Counted from the stretch's first letter, positions 18,860-28,473 are shown. The stretch is DNA of 64,000 nucleotides from Arsenophonus apicola (GCF_020268605.1 NZ_CP084222.1:682001-746000), one strand, 5' to 3'. Notes: generated by a model from the sequence alone, not told the origin. A program made the numbers and translations.

Positions 18860-20332
18860 ATGGAAAATAATCTCATTAATTCTCCCCTTTTCCGTCAACA
18901 AGCCTATATTAACGGTCAATGGGTCGATGCTGACAAGCATTCAACATTTAATGTTATTAATCCCGCTAATGGTAATGTAATTGCTAAAGTTAGTGATTTA
19001 GGCAAAAACGAAACACAAAAAGCAATCGCTGCCGCTGATAAGGCATTACCCGCCTGGCGAACAATGAGCGCAAAACAACGCAGTCAAATTTTAAATAAAT
19101 GGTTTTATCTGATTATGGAGAATCAGTCAGCCTTAGCAGAAATATTGAGTTTGGAACAAGGTAAATGCCATAACGAAGCAATGGGTGAAATAACTTATGG
19201 CGCTAGTTTTATCCAATGGTTTGCTGAAGAAGGAAAGCGAACCTATGGTGAAACAATCCCATCTCCTGTCGCTGATTGCCGAATAATGACCATCAAACAA
19301 GCTGTTGGAGTTGTAGCTGCTATTACGCCGTGGAATTTTCCCAATGCCATGATCACCAGAAAAGTTGCGCCTGCTCTGGCGGCTGGCTGTACTGTTATTT
19401 TAAAACCTGCCGCTGAAACACCGCTGTCAGCTTTAGCATTAGCAGTACTTGCTGAAAAAGCAGGTATTCCAGCCGGCGTTTTGAATATTGTACCCAGTAC
19501 CGATGCAAAAACGATTGGTTCGGTGATGACAGAAAGCCCTATTGTCCGCAAATTAACCTTTACTGGCTCAACGCAAGTAGGCAAATTATTAATGGCGCAG
19601 TGCGCTAATACCGTCAAAAAGCTTTCATTAGAGCTAGGCGGTAATGCACCTTTTATCGTTTTTGATGATGCGGATTTAGAAGCCGCTGTTCAGGGTGTAT
19701 TAGCGGCAAAATTTCGCAATAGTGGACAAACTTGCGTTTGCGCTAATCGTATTCTTGTTCAAACTAGTATTTATGATGAGATCGCAAAACGGTTAAGTGC
19801 TGCAGTTAAAACTCTGCGCATCGGGCCTGCAAGTCAAAAAGATGCCCAACTCGGACCCTTAATTAATCAGCAAGCTATCGACAAAGTGAAACAGCATATC
19901 AGCGATGCTATCGAACAAGGTGCACACATATTAACCGGTGGCAATGTCGCTTCACAAGGAAAATTATTTTTTGAGCCAACGGTATTGATTAATGTAAATA
20001 ACCAAATGAAAGTCGCAAAAGAAGAGACATTTGGCCCATTAGCACCCTTATTTAAATTTACTGATGAATCAGAGGCAATTCAGTTAGCTAATGAAACCGA
20101 ATTTGGCTTAGCAGCCTATTTTTATTCACGCGATATCAACCGCATTTATCGCGTTGCTGAAGCATTGGAAACGGGTATGATTGGTATCAATGAAGGACTT
20201 ATCTCTCATGAAATGGCGCCTTTTGGTGGGATTAAACAATCAGGACTCGGGCGCGAAGGTTCCCATTATGGGATCGATGAATTTTTAGAAATAAAGTATT
20301 TCTGTTTTGGTAATATTAAAGCAACTATATAA
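18860..20332 (+). CDS. gabD: NAD(P)+-dependent succinate-semialdehyde dehydrogenase
   Basis: 490 residues from ATG 18860, chosen because GGAG lies 8 bases upstream and the length matches the family (E. coli GabD 482). It oxidises succinate semialdehyde to succinate, linking GABA breakdown to the TCA cycle in the cytoplasm. The aldehyde dehydrogenase fold is clear: the TPWNFPNAMITRKVAPALAA motif, the GSTQVGK coenzyme loop, the general-base Glu in LELGGNAPF and the catalytic Cys in NSGQTCVCANR. The second Cys two residues on is a GabD feature. The ETFGPLAPLF and FGGIKQSGLGREGS motifs complete the domain. gabT and gabP, its usual E. coli neighbours, are absent, so it may serve semialdehyde from another source or from the host. 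Flanked by long gaps on both sides. Confidence 0.93.
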   Translation: MENNLINSPLFRQQAYINGQWVDADKHSTFNVINPANGNVIAKVSDLGKNETQKAIAAADKALPAWRTMSAKQRSQILNKWFYLIMENQSALAEILSLEQGKCHNEAMGEITYGASFIQWFAEEGKRTYGETIPSPVADCRIMTIKQAVGVVAAITPWNFPNAMITRKVAPALAAGCTVILKPAAETPLSALALAVLAEKAGIPAGVLNIVPSTDAKTIGSVMTESPIVRKLTFTGSTQVGKLLMAQCANTVKKLSLELGGNAPFIVFDDADLEAAVQGVLAAKFRNSGQTCVCANRILVQTSIYDEIAKRLSAAVKTLRIGPASQKDAQLGPLINQQAIDKVKQHISDAIEQGAHILTGGNVASQGKLFFEPTVLINVNNQMKVAKEETFGPLAPLFKFTDESEAIQLANETEFGLAAYFYSRDINRIYRVAEALETGMIGINEGLISHEMAPFGGIKQSGLGREGSHYGIDEFLEIKYFCFGNIKATI

Positions 20333-20683
20333 TTTAACTTTATGAAATATTAATAGTTGTTATTAAGAATGAAAACTTACGGGTAATGTTAAGCTGATAA
20401 AATTGGTTTTATTACCCTCTTTAATGGTAATGTTTCATTTTTTTCTTATATCAATAATCATATAACTTTATAATTATTCATTATATAAAATTTTTAATTT
20501 AATATAACAATAATCTTAAGTTAGATTATTTCTTACCAATAAATATTATTAATAATTTTTGACATCAATTAGTTAACATCTATAATTTATAATTAAAAAT
20601 AACATCTGATATTTCATGTATCTTGATAATATTATCGTGCATATAAAATCTAATAGTTAATTTTATATTAATAGGATCTTATA
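20333..20683. other. Intergenic stretch, nothing recognised
   Basis: AT-rich. It carries the promoter for the small membrane protein and DsbB-like pair, with no further feature I can support. Confidence 0.45.
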
Positions 20684-20836
20684 ATGTTTTTACCTTTTAT
20701 CATCGCTTTTCTAATCACTATTTCACTTGTTTTCAAACAGAGAAAACTAAGTTACATACTTTTATTAATGCTGTTTGTTATAACTATTTTATTATTTAAA
20801 TATCATGCAACTGACAATATTAATCTGTCTTTTTAG
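20684..20836 (+). CDS. Small membrane protein, DUF5993 type
   Basis: 50 residues, ATG 20684 to TAG 20834-20836, with AGGA 7 bases upstream. Two short membrane segments (FLPFIIAFLITISLVF and YILLLMLFVITILLF) flank a basic loop (KQRKL), and the C-terminus reads KYHATDNINLSF. The closing HxTDxxNLS(F/L) pattern matches my memory of DUF5993 proteins, which commonly sit directly before a DsbB-like gene, as here. The stop codon is 10 bases before the next ATG, so the two are probably cotranscribed and translationally coupled. It likely acts as a small partner of the DsbB-like protein, by inference from the pairing; no biochemical role is established to my knowledge. Confidence 0.72.
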   Translation: MFLPFIIAFLITISLVFKQRKLSYILLLMLFVITILLFKYHATDNINLSF

Positions 20837-20846
20837 TTAGAGAATT

Positions 20847-21392
20847 ATGATGAAAACACTAACTTCAACAAAGATCATTTCTAATCTAAATATTCTAGGG
20901 TTATTAGGAATATGTGCAATATTAATTGTTGCGTTCTGTTATCAAATTATATTACATGAAATACCATGTCCACTATGCTTATTACAACGAGTAGGCATTA
21001 TAATGATAGGCATCGGTTTTCTATTTAATCTTATCCTTGGCATTAATCAACGCCATTACAGTATAATTATTTTTAGTTCTATCGCCACATGTATGACGGC
21101 AACCCGACAATTGTTAATTCATATTCTGCCAGGTGATCCAGGATATTATTCTACCGTCTTTGGTCTGCATCTTTATACTTGGTCCTTACTTTTCTCTTTA
21201 GCGATTATTCTGTTTATTTCAGTATTAATGTTATTCAATGCCGCAGAAATACAAGTCGCAAAATCCCCTGCGAGAGAAATAGCGATTTATCTATTTATGT
21301 TTTTAATACTGGCTAACCTTATATCCACCATATTGGAGTGTGGACTGACAGAGTGCGTTGACAATCCAACATTTTATAACTTATTAAATTAA
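20847..21392 (+). CDS. DsbB-family disulfide bond formation membrane protein
   Basis: 181 residues, with ATG codons at 20847 and 20850. DsbB-type proteins sit in the inner membrane, pass electrons from DsbA-like thiol oxidases to quinone, and so drive periplasmic disulfide formation. The first helix pair is followed by the redox motif PCPLCLLQRVG (Cys about 42 and 45). The quinone-proximal Arg follows that motif. A third and fourth helix follow. A second pair of cysteines occurs near the C-terminus (LECGLTECVDNP), not in the second periplasmic loop as in classical DsbB, which suggests the DsbI/BdbC-like branch. The small DUF5993-type gene lies just upstream, overlapping its regulatory space. 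Exported proteins here with cysteine pairs (such as 1238 and 3533) are plausible clients, but that is speculation. Confidence 0.85.
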   Translation: MMKTLTSTKIISNLNILGLLGICAILIVAFCYQIILHEIPCPLCLLQRVGIIMIGIGFLFNLILGINQRHYSIIIFSSIATCMTATRQLLIHILPGDPGYYSTVFGLHLYTWSLLFSLAIILFISVLMLFNAAEIQVAKSPAREIAIYLFMFLILANLISTILECGLTECVDNPTFYNLLN

Positions 21393-21545
21393 AAATTTAT
21401 TTTACTATAGATTGTAAATTCGTAATTTTTTAACTCAGCCTATAAATTATAGTCAAAGTTTAAAAGAATAAGTTTTTGACAAAAACAAGAGATTTTTTGC
21501 AATAACATTTTTAGCAATAAACAACTACTACAATTGCAGCGACTA

Positions 21546-21572
21546 TAATGGGGCTATGCGCCCCTGTCATTA
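21546..21572 (-). terminator. Possible terminator after ansB
   Basis: An interrupted hairpin, taatggggc with gcccctgtcatta, begins right after the ansB stop on the minus strand. There is no T run, so confidence is low. Confidence 0.35.
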
Positions 21573-22625
21573 TTAATACTGTGAAAAATATTGCTGGATT
21601 TTCTTTGGATCTTTCGTTTGGGTCAGTGCCAACATAAGTAGCACTCGGGATTTATAGGGGCTTAGCGTCCCAGACGCAATAAAACCGTGTTTGTCATCAT
21701 CAATTTCGCCGTTACGTGTGGTTGGCCCGGAAGAAACACGTGAGGAACGCACCACCACCAGTCCTTTTTTGACCGCATTGGATAACGTATTTAATATAGC
21801 ATGGGAGATATTGCCATTACCTACACCCGCGCTCACAATACCCTGATAGCCGTTATCAATAAAAGCCTTGGCAGGAATATCAGACGCATTAGCGTAATTA
21901 TAGACGATACCCACCTCCGGTAGTTGAGTCAGCTTGCTGACGTCGAACTGCGTCTGTCCAGTGTGTTTTTGCACAGGCGTCCGGGTATAGGTGACTTTGC
22001 TGTCGGAGACAGCTCCCAAAGCGCCATAATTAATCGACTGGAACGCCCCTAAATTCTCGGTGTTTAATTTGGTCACATCCCGTGCATCAAGGATCTTGCC
22101 ATTCATCACCAACATCACACCCCGCCCGGCACTGTCCGGTGACGCTGCCGTCACGATCGCGTCGTACAAATTTACCGGCGCGTCAGAGCTAAGTGCAGTA
22201 ACCGGACGCATTGCACCCACCAGTACTACAGGTTTCTCACACTTCACTGTCAGGTTTAGAAAATAGGCGGTTTCCTCAATGGTATCGGTACCATGAGTAA
22301 TAACAAAACCGTCAGTACCTGAACACTGCGCATTTATTTTTTGCGCCAGCTTGAGCCATACCGTGGTATCCATATCCTGCGAACGAACAGTAACCACCTG
22401 TTCACCTTTAACATTGGCGATCTGCTTTATTTGTGGCACCAGCGCCACGAGCTGATCGACTTTGATTGTCCCTGGTGTGTAACTGGCTTTGACCGGTGAC
22501 TCACCGCTACCTGCGATAGTGCCGCCTGTTGCCAGGACAGTAATATTGGGTAGTGCAAGCGCGGCACAAGAGAAGGAAACGCCGAAGGCTAGTACCAGAA
22601 AGCTCATTTTCATTTTCGTTTTCAC
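21573..22625 (-). CDS. ansB: Periplasmic type II L-asparaginase
   Basis: 350 residues from GTG 22623-22625, which has aagga 7 bases upstream; ATG 22613 is an alternative. It hydrolyses asparagine to aspartate and ammonia in the periplasm as a homotetramer. A Sec signal peptide ends at about AALALPNI, as in E. coli AnsB. Catalytic threonines are in LATGGTIAGSG and in VITHGTDTIEETAYF (with its Asp); the GAMRP and NYANASD motifs are present. Length and motifs are full. Base composition is unlike the surroundings: two sampled 60-base lines (22141 and 22441) are 34/60 and 33/60 G+C, against roughly a third elsewhere. Codon third positions are GC-rich. This indicates recent acquisition from a higher-GC enterobacterium (inference). 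It stands alone. Confidence 0.93.
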   Translation of the reverse strand: MKTKMKMSFLVLAFGVSFSCAALALPNITVLATGGTIAGSGESPVKASYTPGTIKVDQLVALVPQIKQIANVKGEQVVTVRSQDMDTTVWLKLAQKINAQCSGTDGFVITHGTDTIEETAYFLNLTVKCEKPVVLVGAMRPVTALSSDAPVNLYDAIVTAASPDSAGRGVMLVMNGKILDARDVTKLNTENLGAFQSINYGALGAVSDSKVTYTRTPVQKHTGQTQFDVSKLTQLPEVGIVYNYANASDIPAKAFIDNGYQGIVSAGVGNGNISHAILNTLSNAVKKGLVVVRSSRVSSGPTTRNGEIDDDKHGFIASGTLSPYKSRVLLMLALTQTKDPKKIQQYFSQY

Positions 22626-23196
22626 TTTACTATTCCTTAAACAATGAAATTGCCGCTCCATCATACAAGGGTAGAAACACAAGCAATGCTGTTTACGATC
22701 AAACAAAGAAGAGAAAGTGGAAAAAATACTGAGTAGCAGGTATTGACAGGGAGTTTTACTTAGTTATTTCTTGGAGTTAGTAGATCTTCCTCATGCTCGT
22801 GGTGTGATTCAAGACTATTTTATAATTGTTGCTATAGGATCTTCCCTATCTTCGTAGGGTGTTTTCTTGTCAGGACTTCATCTGGATACATATAATCAGT
22901 CAGTTAATAATTCAGCTTATCCTAAATAAAAAAATCTTGCTTGGTTGAAAACTATAGATTATGCAAAAACACCCTGGATAAACGTATCGCTGGCACCGTT
23001 AATGGAACTTGCATGTGCTCCAACTCAACCAATCTGAGTGATAACGACTTAGGCACTAGTGCCAATGGCGATGGCATTTGGGGATCCTGCATTAATAAAG
23101 TAAGTAACTATCTAATCAGACTTGAATTATTACAATAATTATTTTTCTTCTATGCTTGATGCTTTATTTATATTCTGTTGTTATGGAGTTCAAAAC
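22626..23196. other. Intergenic stretch between divergent genes
   Basis: It contains the ansB promoter region and an open frame at 22941-23138 without homology or ribosome site, which I do not call a gene. No other feature recognised. Confidence 0.45.
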
Positions 23197-26021
23197 GTGT
23201 TTCCAATAAATCATTTATCAACAGTTGCCCCTGCCGCTTTTCACAACGAAAATGATCCACCCAAGATGTTACTACAGCGATTAATATCATCTTCTGCTCA
23301 TATTCAGGGAGAAAGTCGCTTACTACCTAATGGATTAACTGCGCGCGATAATTTGCCGTTGCTATTTCAGATTGTCCTTGATCCGGTAAATCAACAGCCA
23401 GAAATAAATGGTTTTCTACCTTCAGATGACATTGATTCCTTATACCCTATGATTGGCAAACTAGGAGAAACAACCATTCTTGCCGGAAATTATGATGAAA
23501 TAGTGCGATTTGTCTCTCACAATAAAGCCTATGCAATTTTTGCTATTGCCGCATTTGGCTTACCTGCCGTCTCATTCAAACAAAATTTTGAAGATCCAGA
23601 CACTAGCGCGATAGCGTTGCTATTTTCTAAAACAGGCAGTTTAGAAAGAGCAACAAACTTTGATGAAACACATATTTTAGGCCCGGTTGATCCAGAGTGG
23701 GTGGTTCTATTGCATACCCCCTATAGTGATCTTAATACACTACAACCAGAGGTAGTTGAAAAACTTTCACAAACTTACGAGCAAGTTGTGAATCAATATA
23801 TCAACTCTTGTAACCATAGTACCTTTGATATCTGGTTCAGCATCTATCCTCAAGATGAAGCTTTACCCTCTCATCCTATAGCTAATGAACTTACCCAACA
23901 GCAAATGAATAATGCCAATTTAGAAAGGAAAATAGAGTACAATAATATTCCTCATCATTTACTCACTCAAAGTACTAGTCAAACTGACACTTTGGAAGAA
24001 AAAGAAACAGTAAAATTAGTCACCCCTAAAATGTCAACAGAGAGGGTATTATTAAACCCAGGAGAGTTTACAAAGGCCATAGGACTAAAAGGACTTAGTG
24101 AAAAATATAGCGTCGATTTGACTACACTAAAAGATTATCCCCAAACAAATAGCACTCCTTCGCTAAAGGGAAAATTTTTTTTAGCTGGCAAATCCAATAA
24201 ATTAACCCCTGAGATATTAAAAGCGATAATGTCATTAGGCCCAGAGGAGTTTACAAAGGCCGGTGGACTAAGCGGGATCAGTGAAAAATATAAAGTAAAT
24301 TATACCACCTTAAAAAATTACTTCTATGCAAATGGTACCCTCACGGTTAGAGGAAAGCTTTTTTTAGTCGACAAACCCGATAAATTAACCCCTGAGCTAT
24401 TAAAAGCGATAGTGTCATTAGGTAAAGACGGGATCGCAAATGCCGGTGGACTTAGAGGGGTCAGTGAAAAATATAAGATAAATTATTCCACCTTAAATAA
24501 TCATCTCAATACGGATGGGACTCTCACGATTAGAGGGAAAGTTTTATTAGGCAGCAAATCCAATAAATTAACTCCTGAGATATTAAAAGCGATAGTGTCA
24601 TTAGGTAAAGACGGGATCGCAAATGCCGGTGGACTAAAAAGGCTCAGTGAACAATATAATGTGAATTTTTGTACGTTAAATAGTTACTTTAATGCAAATG
24701 GCACCCTCACTGTCAGCGGGAAAAGCTTTCTAGGTGGCAACCCCAATAAAATAACCCCTGAAATATTAACAGAAATTATGTCATTAGGTGAAGACGGGAT
24801 CGCAAATGCCGGTGGACTCAAAGGAATCAGTGAACAATATAATGTGAAATTGGGGACGTTATATAATTACATGTATACGAATGGCACACTAACGGTTGTA
24901 GGGGAAGCTGTACTACGCGGCAAATCCAATGAAATAACCCCTGTGATGTTAAAAGCAATTATGTCATTAGGTGCCGAAGGGATCGCAAAATCCGGTGGAT
25001 TGAGGGGGCTTAGTAAACAATATAATGTGAGATTGGGTACGTTAAACAATTACCTTAATAAAAATGGCACGCTCACAGTTGGGGGTAAAAGCTTTTTAGG
25101 TGACAAACCCAATAAATTAACCCCTGAGCTATTAAAAGCAATAGTGTCATTAGGTGAAGAAGGGATCGCAAAATCCGGTGGATTCAAAGGGCTCAGTGAA
25201 CAATATAGTGTAAGTTTGGAAACGTTAAAGAGTTACCTTAATAAAAATGGCTCGCTCACAGTTAGAGGAAAAAGTTTTTTAGGTGACAAACCCAATAAAA
25301 TAACCCCTGTGATGCTAACAGAAATTATGTCATTAGGTGAAGACGGGATCGCAAAAGCCGGTGGACTCAAAGGAGTCAGTGAACAATATAATGTGAGATT
25401 GGGTACGTTAAAGAGTTACCTTAATAAAAAAGGCATACTAACGGTTAGAGGTGAATCTATCTTAGGCGGCAAACCCAATAAAATAACCCCTGAAATTCTA
25501 ACAGAAATTATGTCATTAGGTGAAGACGGGATCGCAAAAGCCGGTGGACTCAAAGGAATCAGTGAACAATATAATGTGAGATTGGGTATGTTAAAGAGTT
25601 ACCTTAATAAAAAAGGCACACTAACGGTTAAAGGGGAAGGTATCTTAGGTGGCAAACCCAATAAAGTAAGCCCTGTGATGCTAACAGAGATTATGTCATC
25701 AGGTGAAGACAGGATCGCAAGAGCCGGTGAATCAAAGGGATCAGTGAACAATATAATGTGAGATTGGATACGTTAAAGAATTACCCTAATAAAAATGGCA
25801 CGCTCAAATTTAGGGGAAAACGTTTTTTAGGTGACAAACCCAATAAAATAACCTCTGAGTTGTTAACAGAGATAGTGTCATTAGGTGCAAAAGAGATCGC
25901 AAAGTCCGGTGGACTGAGAGGGCTCAGTAAACAATATAGAGTGAATTTGAAGACGTTAAAAAATTATATATTTGAAAATGGCATCCTCACGTTTAAGGGA
26001 GAAAGTTTTTTAGCTGACTAG
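23197..26021 (+). pseudogene. Giant repeat protein of ten 61-residue HTH-like units, broken by a 1-base deletion in repeat 9
   Basis: GTG 23197 is the best start: GGAG lies 8 bases upstream, whereas the in-frame TTG 23122 and ATG 23152 have none. About 280 residues of unique sequence (with WVVLLHTPYSDL and STFDIWFSIYPQDEALP) lead into a half repeat and ten tandem 61-residue repeats starting at 24205, 24388, 24571, 24754, 24937, 25120, 25303, 25486, 25669 and 25851. The consensus runs TPEILxAIMSLGEDGIAxAG, GLKGLSEQYNVRLGTLKxYL, then xxNGTLTVRGKxFLGGKPNKI. The middle part has the pattern of a helix-turn-helix. In repeat 9 one G is missing near 25728, giving a stop at 25758-25760; the frame then resumes and ends with TAG at 26019-26021. 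Intact length would be about 941 residues. There is no Sec signal. No known family is recognised. Modular DNA binding is the main hypothesis, by inference only. Confidence 0.8.
24205..26021 (+). repeat. 183-bp tandem repeats coding the 61-residue units
   Basis: Ten units of 183 bp begin at the positions given for the gene. Neighbouring units differ by substitutions only, apart from the single deletion in unit 9. Units 7 and 8 are nearly identical, which suggests recent unit duplication. Confidence 0.92.
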
Positions 26022-26467
26022 CCAGCAAATCCGTAAAAATTACGCTGTTGTTGCTAGCGAGCTAACAAATAAAGTTGGCTTGCCAGTAACAAGATGTTCT
26101 TTTTCGGATGTGAGGCTATTCTTCGCTTAATATGTGTATCAATTCGATAGCTGCAAACAAGGTTTGACACCCGCGGAAGGATTTGAAAACTAACATCGCG
26201 GGTATTCGTCGTTTGATATGTCGATGTTCTATTTTAACCGAATGGAGAATTATTTACGCTGTCTAACAGTATGTTTCTTCTTCGGATTTTTCTGCGTTCA
26301 GAGTACTAATTGCTGCAACATTGGTACCCTTTTACCGATATTAAAAAAGGAACAGCTTCAATATTCGGCAAGGCAAGATTTATCATTAGTTATCCAAAAT
26401 TTTATTTGTTCGCCACTAAAAAACTTTTGCTAATCCGCTTGCTTTAATACAACAGAAGCCCATTTAT
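26022..26467. other. Intergenic stretch with a diverged dispersed repeat
   Basis: Bases 26039-26092 resemble 18371-18425 (pattern ttacgctg, then gctaaca, then gtaacaa). An open frame at 26218-26433 is Cys/Phe-rich with no recognisable domain and is not called. Confidence 0.4.
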
Positions 26468-28176
26468 TTAAAATATTAAAACATCTTCAATAGGATTGAT
26501 TGAACCGATTATTTGAATTTGAAATTCTGCCTGCCCATCACCATCATGATCCAGCATTAATTTTGTTAAATTTTGTGTTTTATCATAATTGATGAGCATT
26601 TCATTTTTTTTATCAGAAAAGCTATTTACACAGTTGATATGAAAAAAACTATTGCTAATTTTACTCAATAAAGAAATATCTATTTTATCAATACCAACTT
26701 CAAAATCCATTATTATATCTGGTGATGTGAATAATGAATCATTAATTGCTTCGTAGTTAAAAATATCTATTCCTGAACCACCATATAGTTTATCGCTACC
26801 TGTCCCGCCCTCTATTGTATCGTTGCCATTCCTTCCATTAATTGTATCGTTGCCATCGCCGCCAATTATTAAATCGTTGCCATCGCCGCCATCTATAATA
26901 TCGTTGCCATCCCCGCCATCTAAAATATCGTTGCCTCTGCTGCCCATTATTATATCATTGCTTTTCCCGCCAGTTATTAAATCGTTGCCATCCCCGCCAT
27001 CTATTGTATCATTGCCTTTTCCGCCATTTATTTTATCGTCTCCTGTCCCGCCATCTATTATATCGTTGCCTTCATTGCCAAATATTAGATCGTCGCCATC
27101 CCCACCCTCTATTTTATCGTTGCCGTCCCCACCATCTATTGTATCGTCGTCTTCCCCACTGTTTATTATATCGTCGCCTGCCCCACCTCCTATTAGATCG
27201 TTACCTGTCCCGCCAACGATTGTATCGTTGCCATATCCGCCATCTATTATATCGTTGCCATCCCGCCATTTAGTTTATCGTTACCATCCTCGCCATCTAT
27301 TGTATCGTCGTCTTGACCACCATTTATTATATCGTTGCCGACCCTGCCATATAGTTTATCGTTGCCTTCCCCGCCATCTATTATATCGTTGCCTCCATTG
27401 CCCAATATTAAATCGTCGCCATTGCCACCATAAATCGTATTGTTGCCTGCCCCGCCATTTATTATATCGTCGTCCTCACTACCAAATATGCTATCATTGC
27501 CTTCCCCGCCATCTATTATATCCTTGCCTGCACCGCCATCTATTATATCGTTGCCTCCATTGCCAAATATTAGATCGTCGCCATTGCCACCATCGATCGT
27601 ATTGTTGCCTGCCCCGCCATTTATTATATTGTCGTCCTCACCACCAAATATGCTATCATTGCCTTCCCCGCCATCTATTATATCCTTGCCTGCACCGCCA
27701 TCTATTGTATCGTCGTCTTCACCACCATTTATCGTATCGTTTCCTTCCCCGCCATCTATTGTATCCTTACCTGTTCCGCCATCTATTATATCGTCGTCTT
27801 GACCACCATTTATCGTATCGTTGCCTTCCCCTCCATCTATTATATCTTTACCTGTCCCACCATCTATTGTATCGTCGTCTTCACCACCATTTATGGTATC
27901 GTTGCCTTCCCCACCAACTATTGTATCTTTGCCATCCCCGCTATATATTATATCTTTGCCTCCATTACCAAATATTAAATCGTTACCTTCCATGCCATTT
28001 ATTGTATTGTCGCCTTCACCACCATTTATGGTATCGTCGTCTGCCCCACCAGTTATTACATCGTTATCTTTTTTATCGAATATTGGTACCCGGCCCCATT
28101 CGCTACTACGAGTAAATTTTGTTAAATTTTTCTGTGACTCAAGATGATAATATTGACTATTGAGCATTGTGTTCAT
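26468..28176 (-). pseudogene. RTX calcium-binding repeat protein, broken by a 1-base deletion
   Basis: The minus-strand reading starts at ATG 28174-28176 and would span about 569 residues. After a ~40-residue N-terminus come more than 40 nonapeptide RTX repeats (GGEGNDTIN, GGAGKDIID and similar), which bind calcium and fold as a parallel beta-roll. The C-terminal domain, with DIIMDFEVGIDKIDISLL and the end NPIEDVLIF, matches the serralysin-type C-terminus that bears the type I secretion signal. At 27261-27263 a CCC run stands where repeats normally have CCCC; the first frame ends within a few codons, and the second frame is open on to 26468. There is no catalytic domain, so it would be a secreted structural or binding protein. 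The truncated product would lack its export signal. Its C-terminus is related to that of the serralysin at 10118. A C-run slip could be reversible, so phase variation is an alternative to decay. Confidence 0.88.
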
Positions 28177-28473
28177 TTTTTGTACCTAACTTGATTATTA
28201 ATTTTGATCCGCTATCTACTTCAAAATCCACCTATCTAATGAAAAATTTAATATAGTGTGCGGCAATCATATTGGCCAATTTTGCTCAATAATTATTTTA
28301 CAAAAATTCAACAATAGTAGGCTGGCTTTTACTAAAGGATTAACCCGTGGATCCATTCGAGGATGGGTATTTTCAAGAAAAAAATATTTTGTGAGCCGTT
28401 CGCGGGTTTTGTATACATGGCATAAATTATTGCAAATAAGCAACAAATGAAAAAACGAGCTTACTTTATATAA
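28177..28473. other. Intergenic stretch, nothing recognised
   Basis: Spacer between the RTX gene and the fbaA terminator, with the RTX promoter on the minus strand. This is the border between accessory and core regions. No att-like repeat or tRNA seen. Confidence 0.45.

Noticed and set aside
22941..23138. Small Cys-rich open frame before the repeat-protein gene
   Set aside because: No ribosome site, no homology, and it overlaps the leader of the next gene.
24205..26021. CRISPR-like periodic array
   Set aside because: The 183-bp period is in-frame coding repeats without spacers; the same holds for the 27-, 42- and 57-bp arrays.
26823..28147. Long plus-strand open frames rich in Pro, Ser, Leu, His and Arg opposite the RTX gene
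   Set aside because: They are antisense reflections of the RTX repeats; the minus-strand reading gives real GGxGxD nonapeptides and a type I secretion domain.
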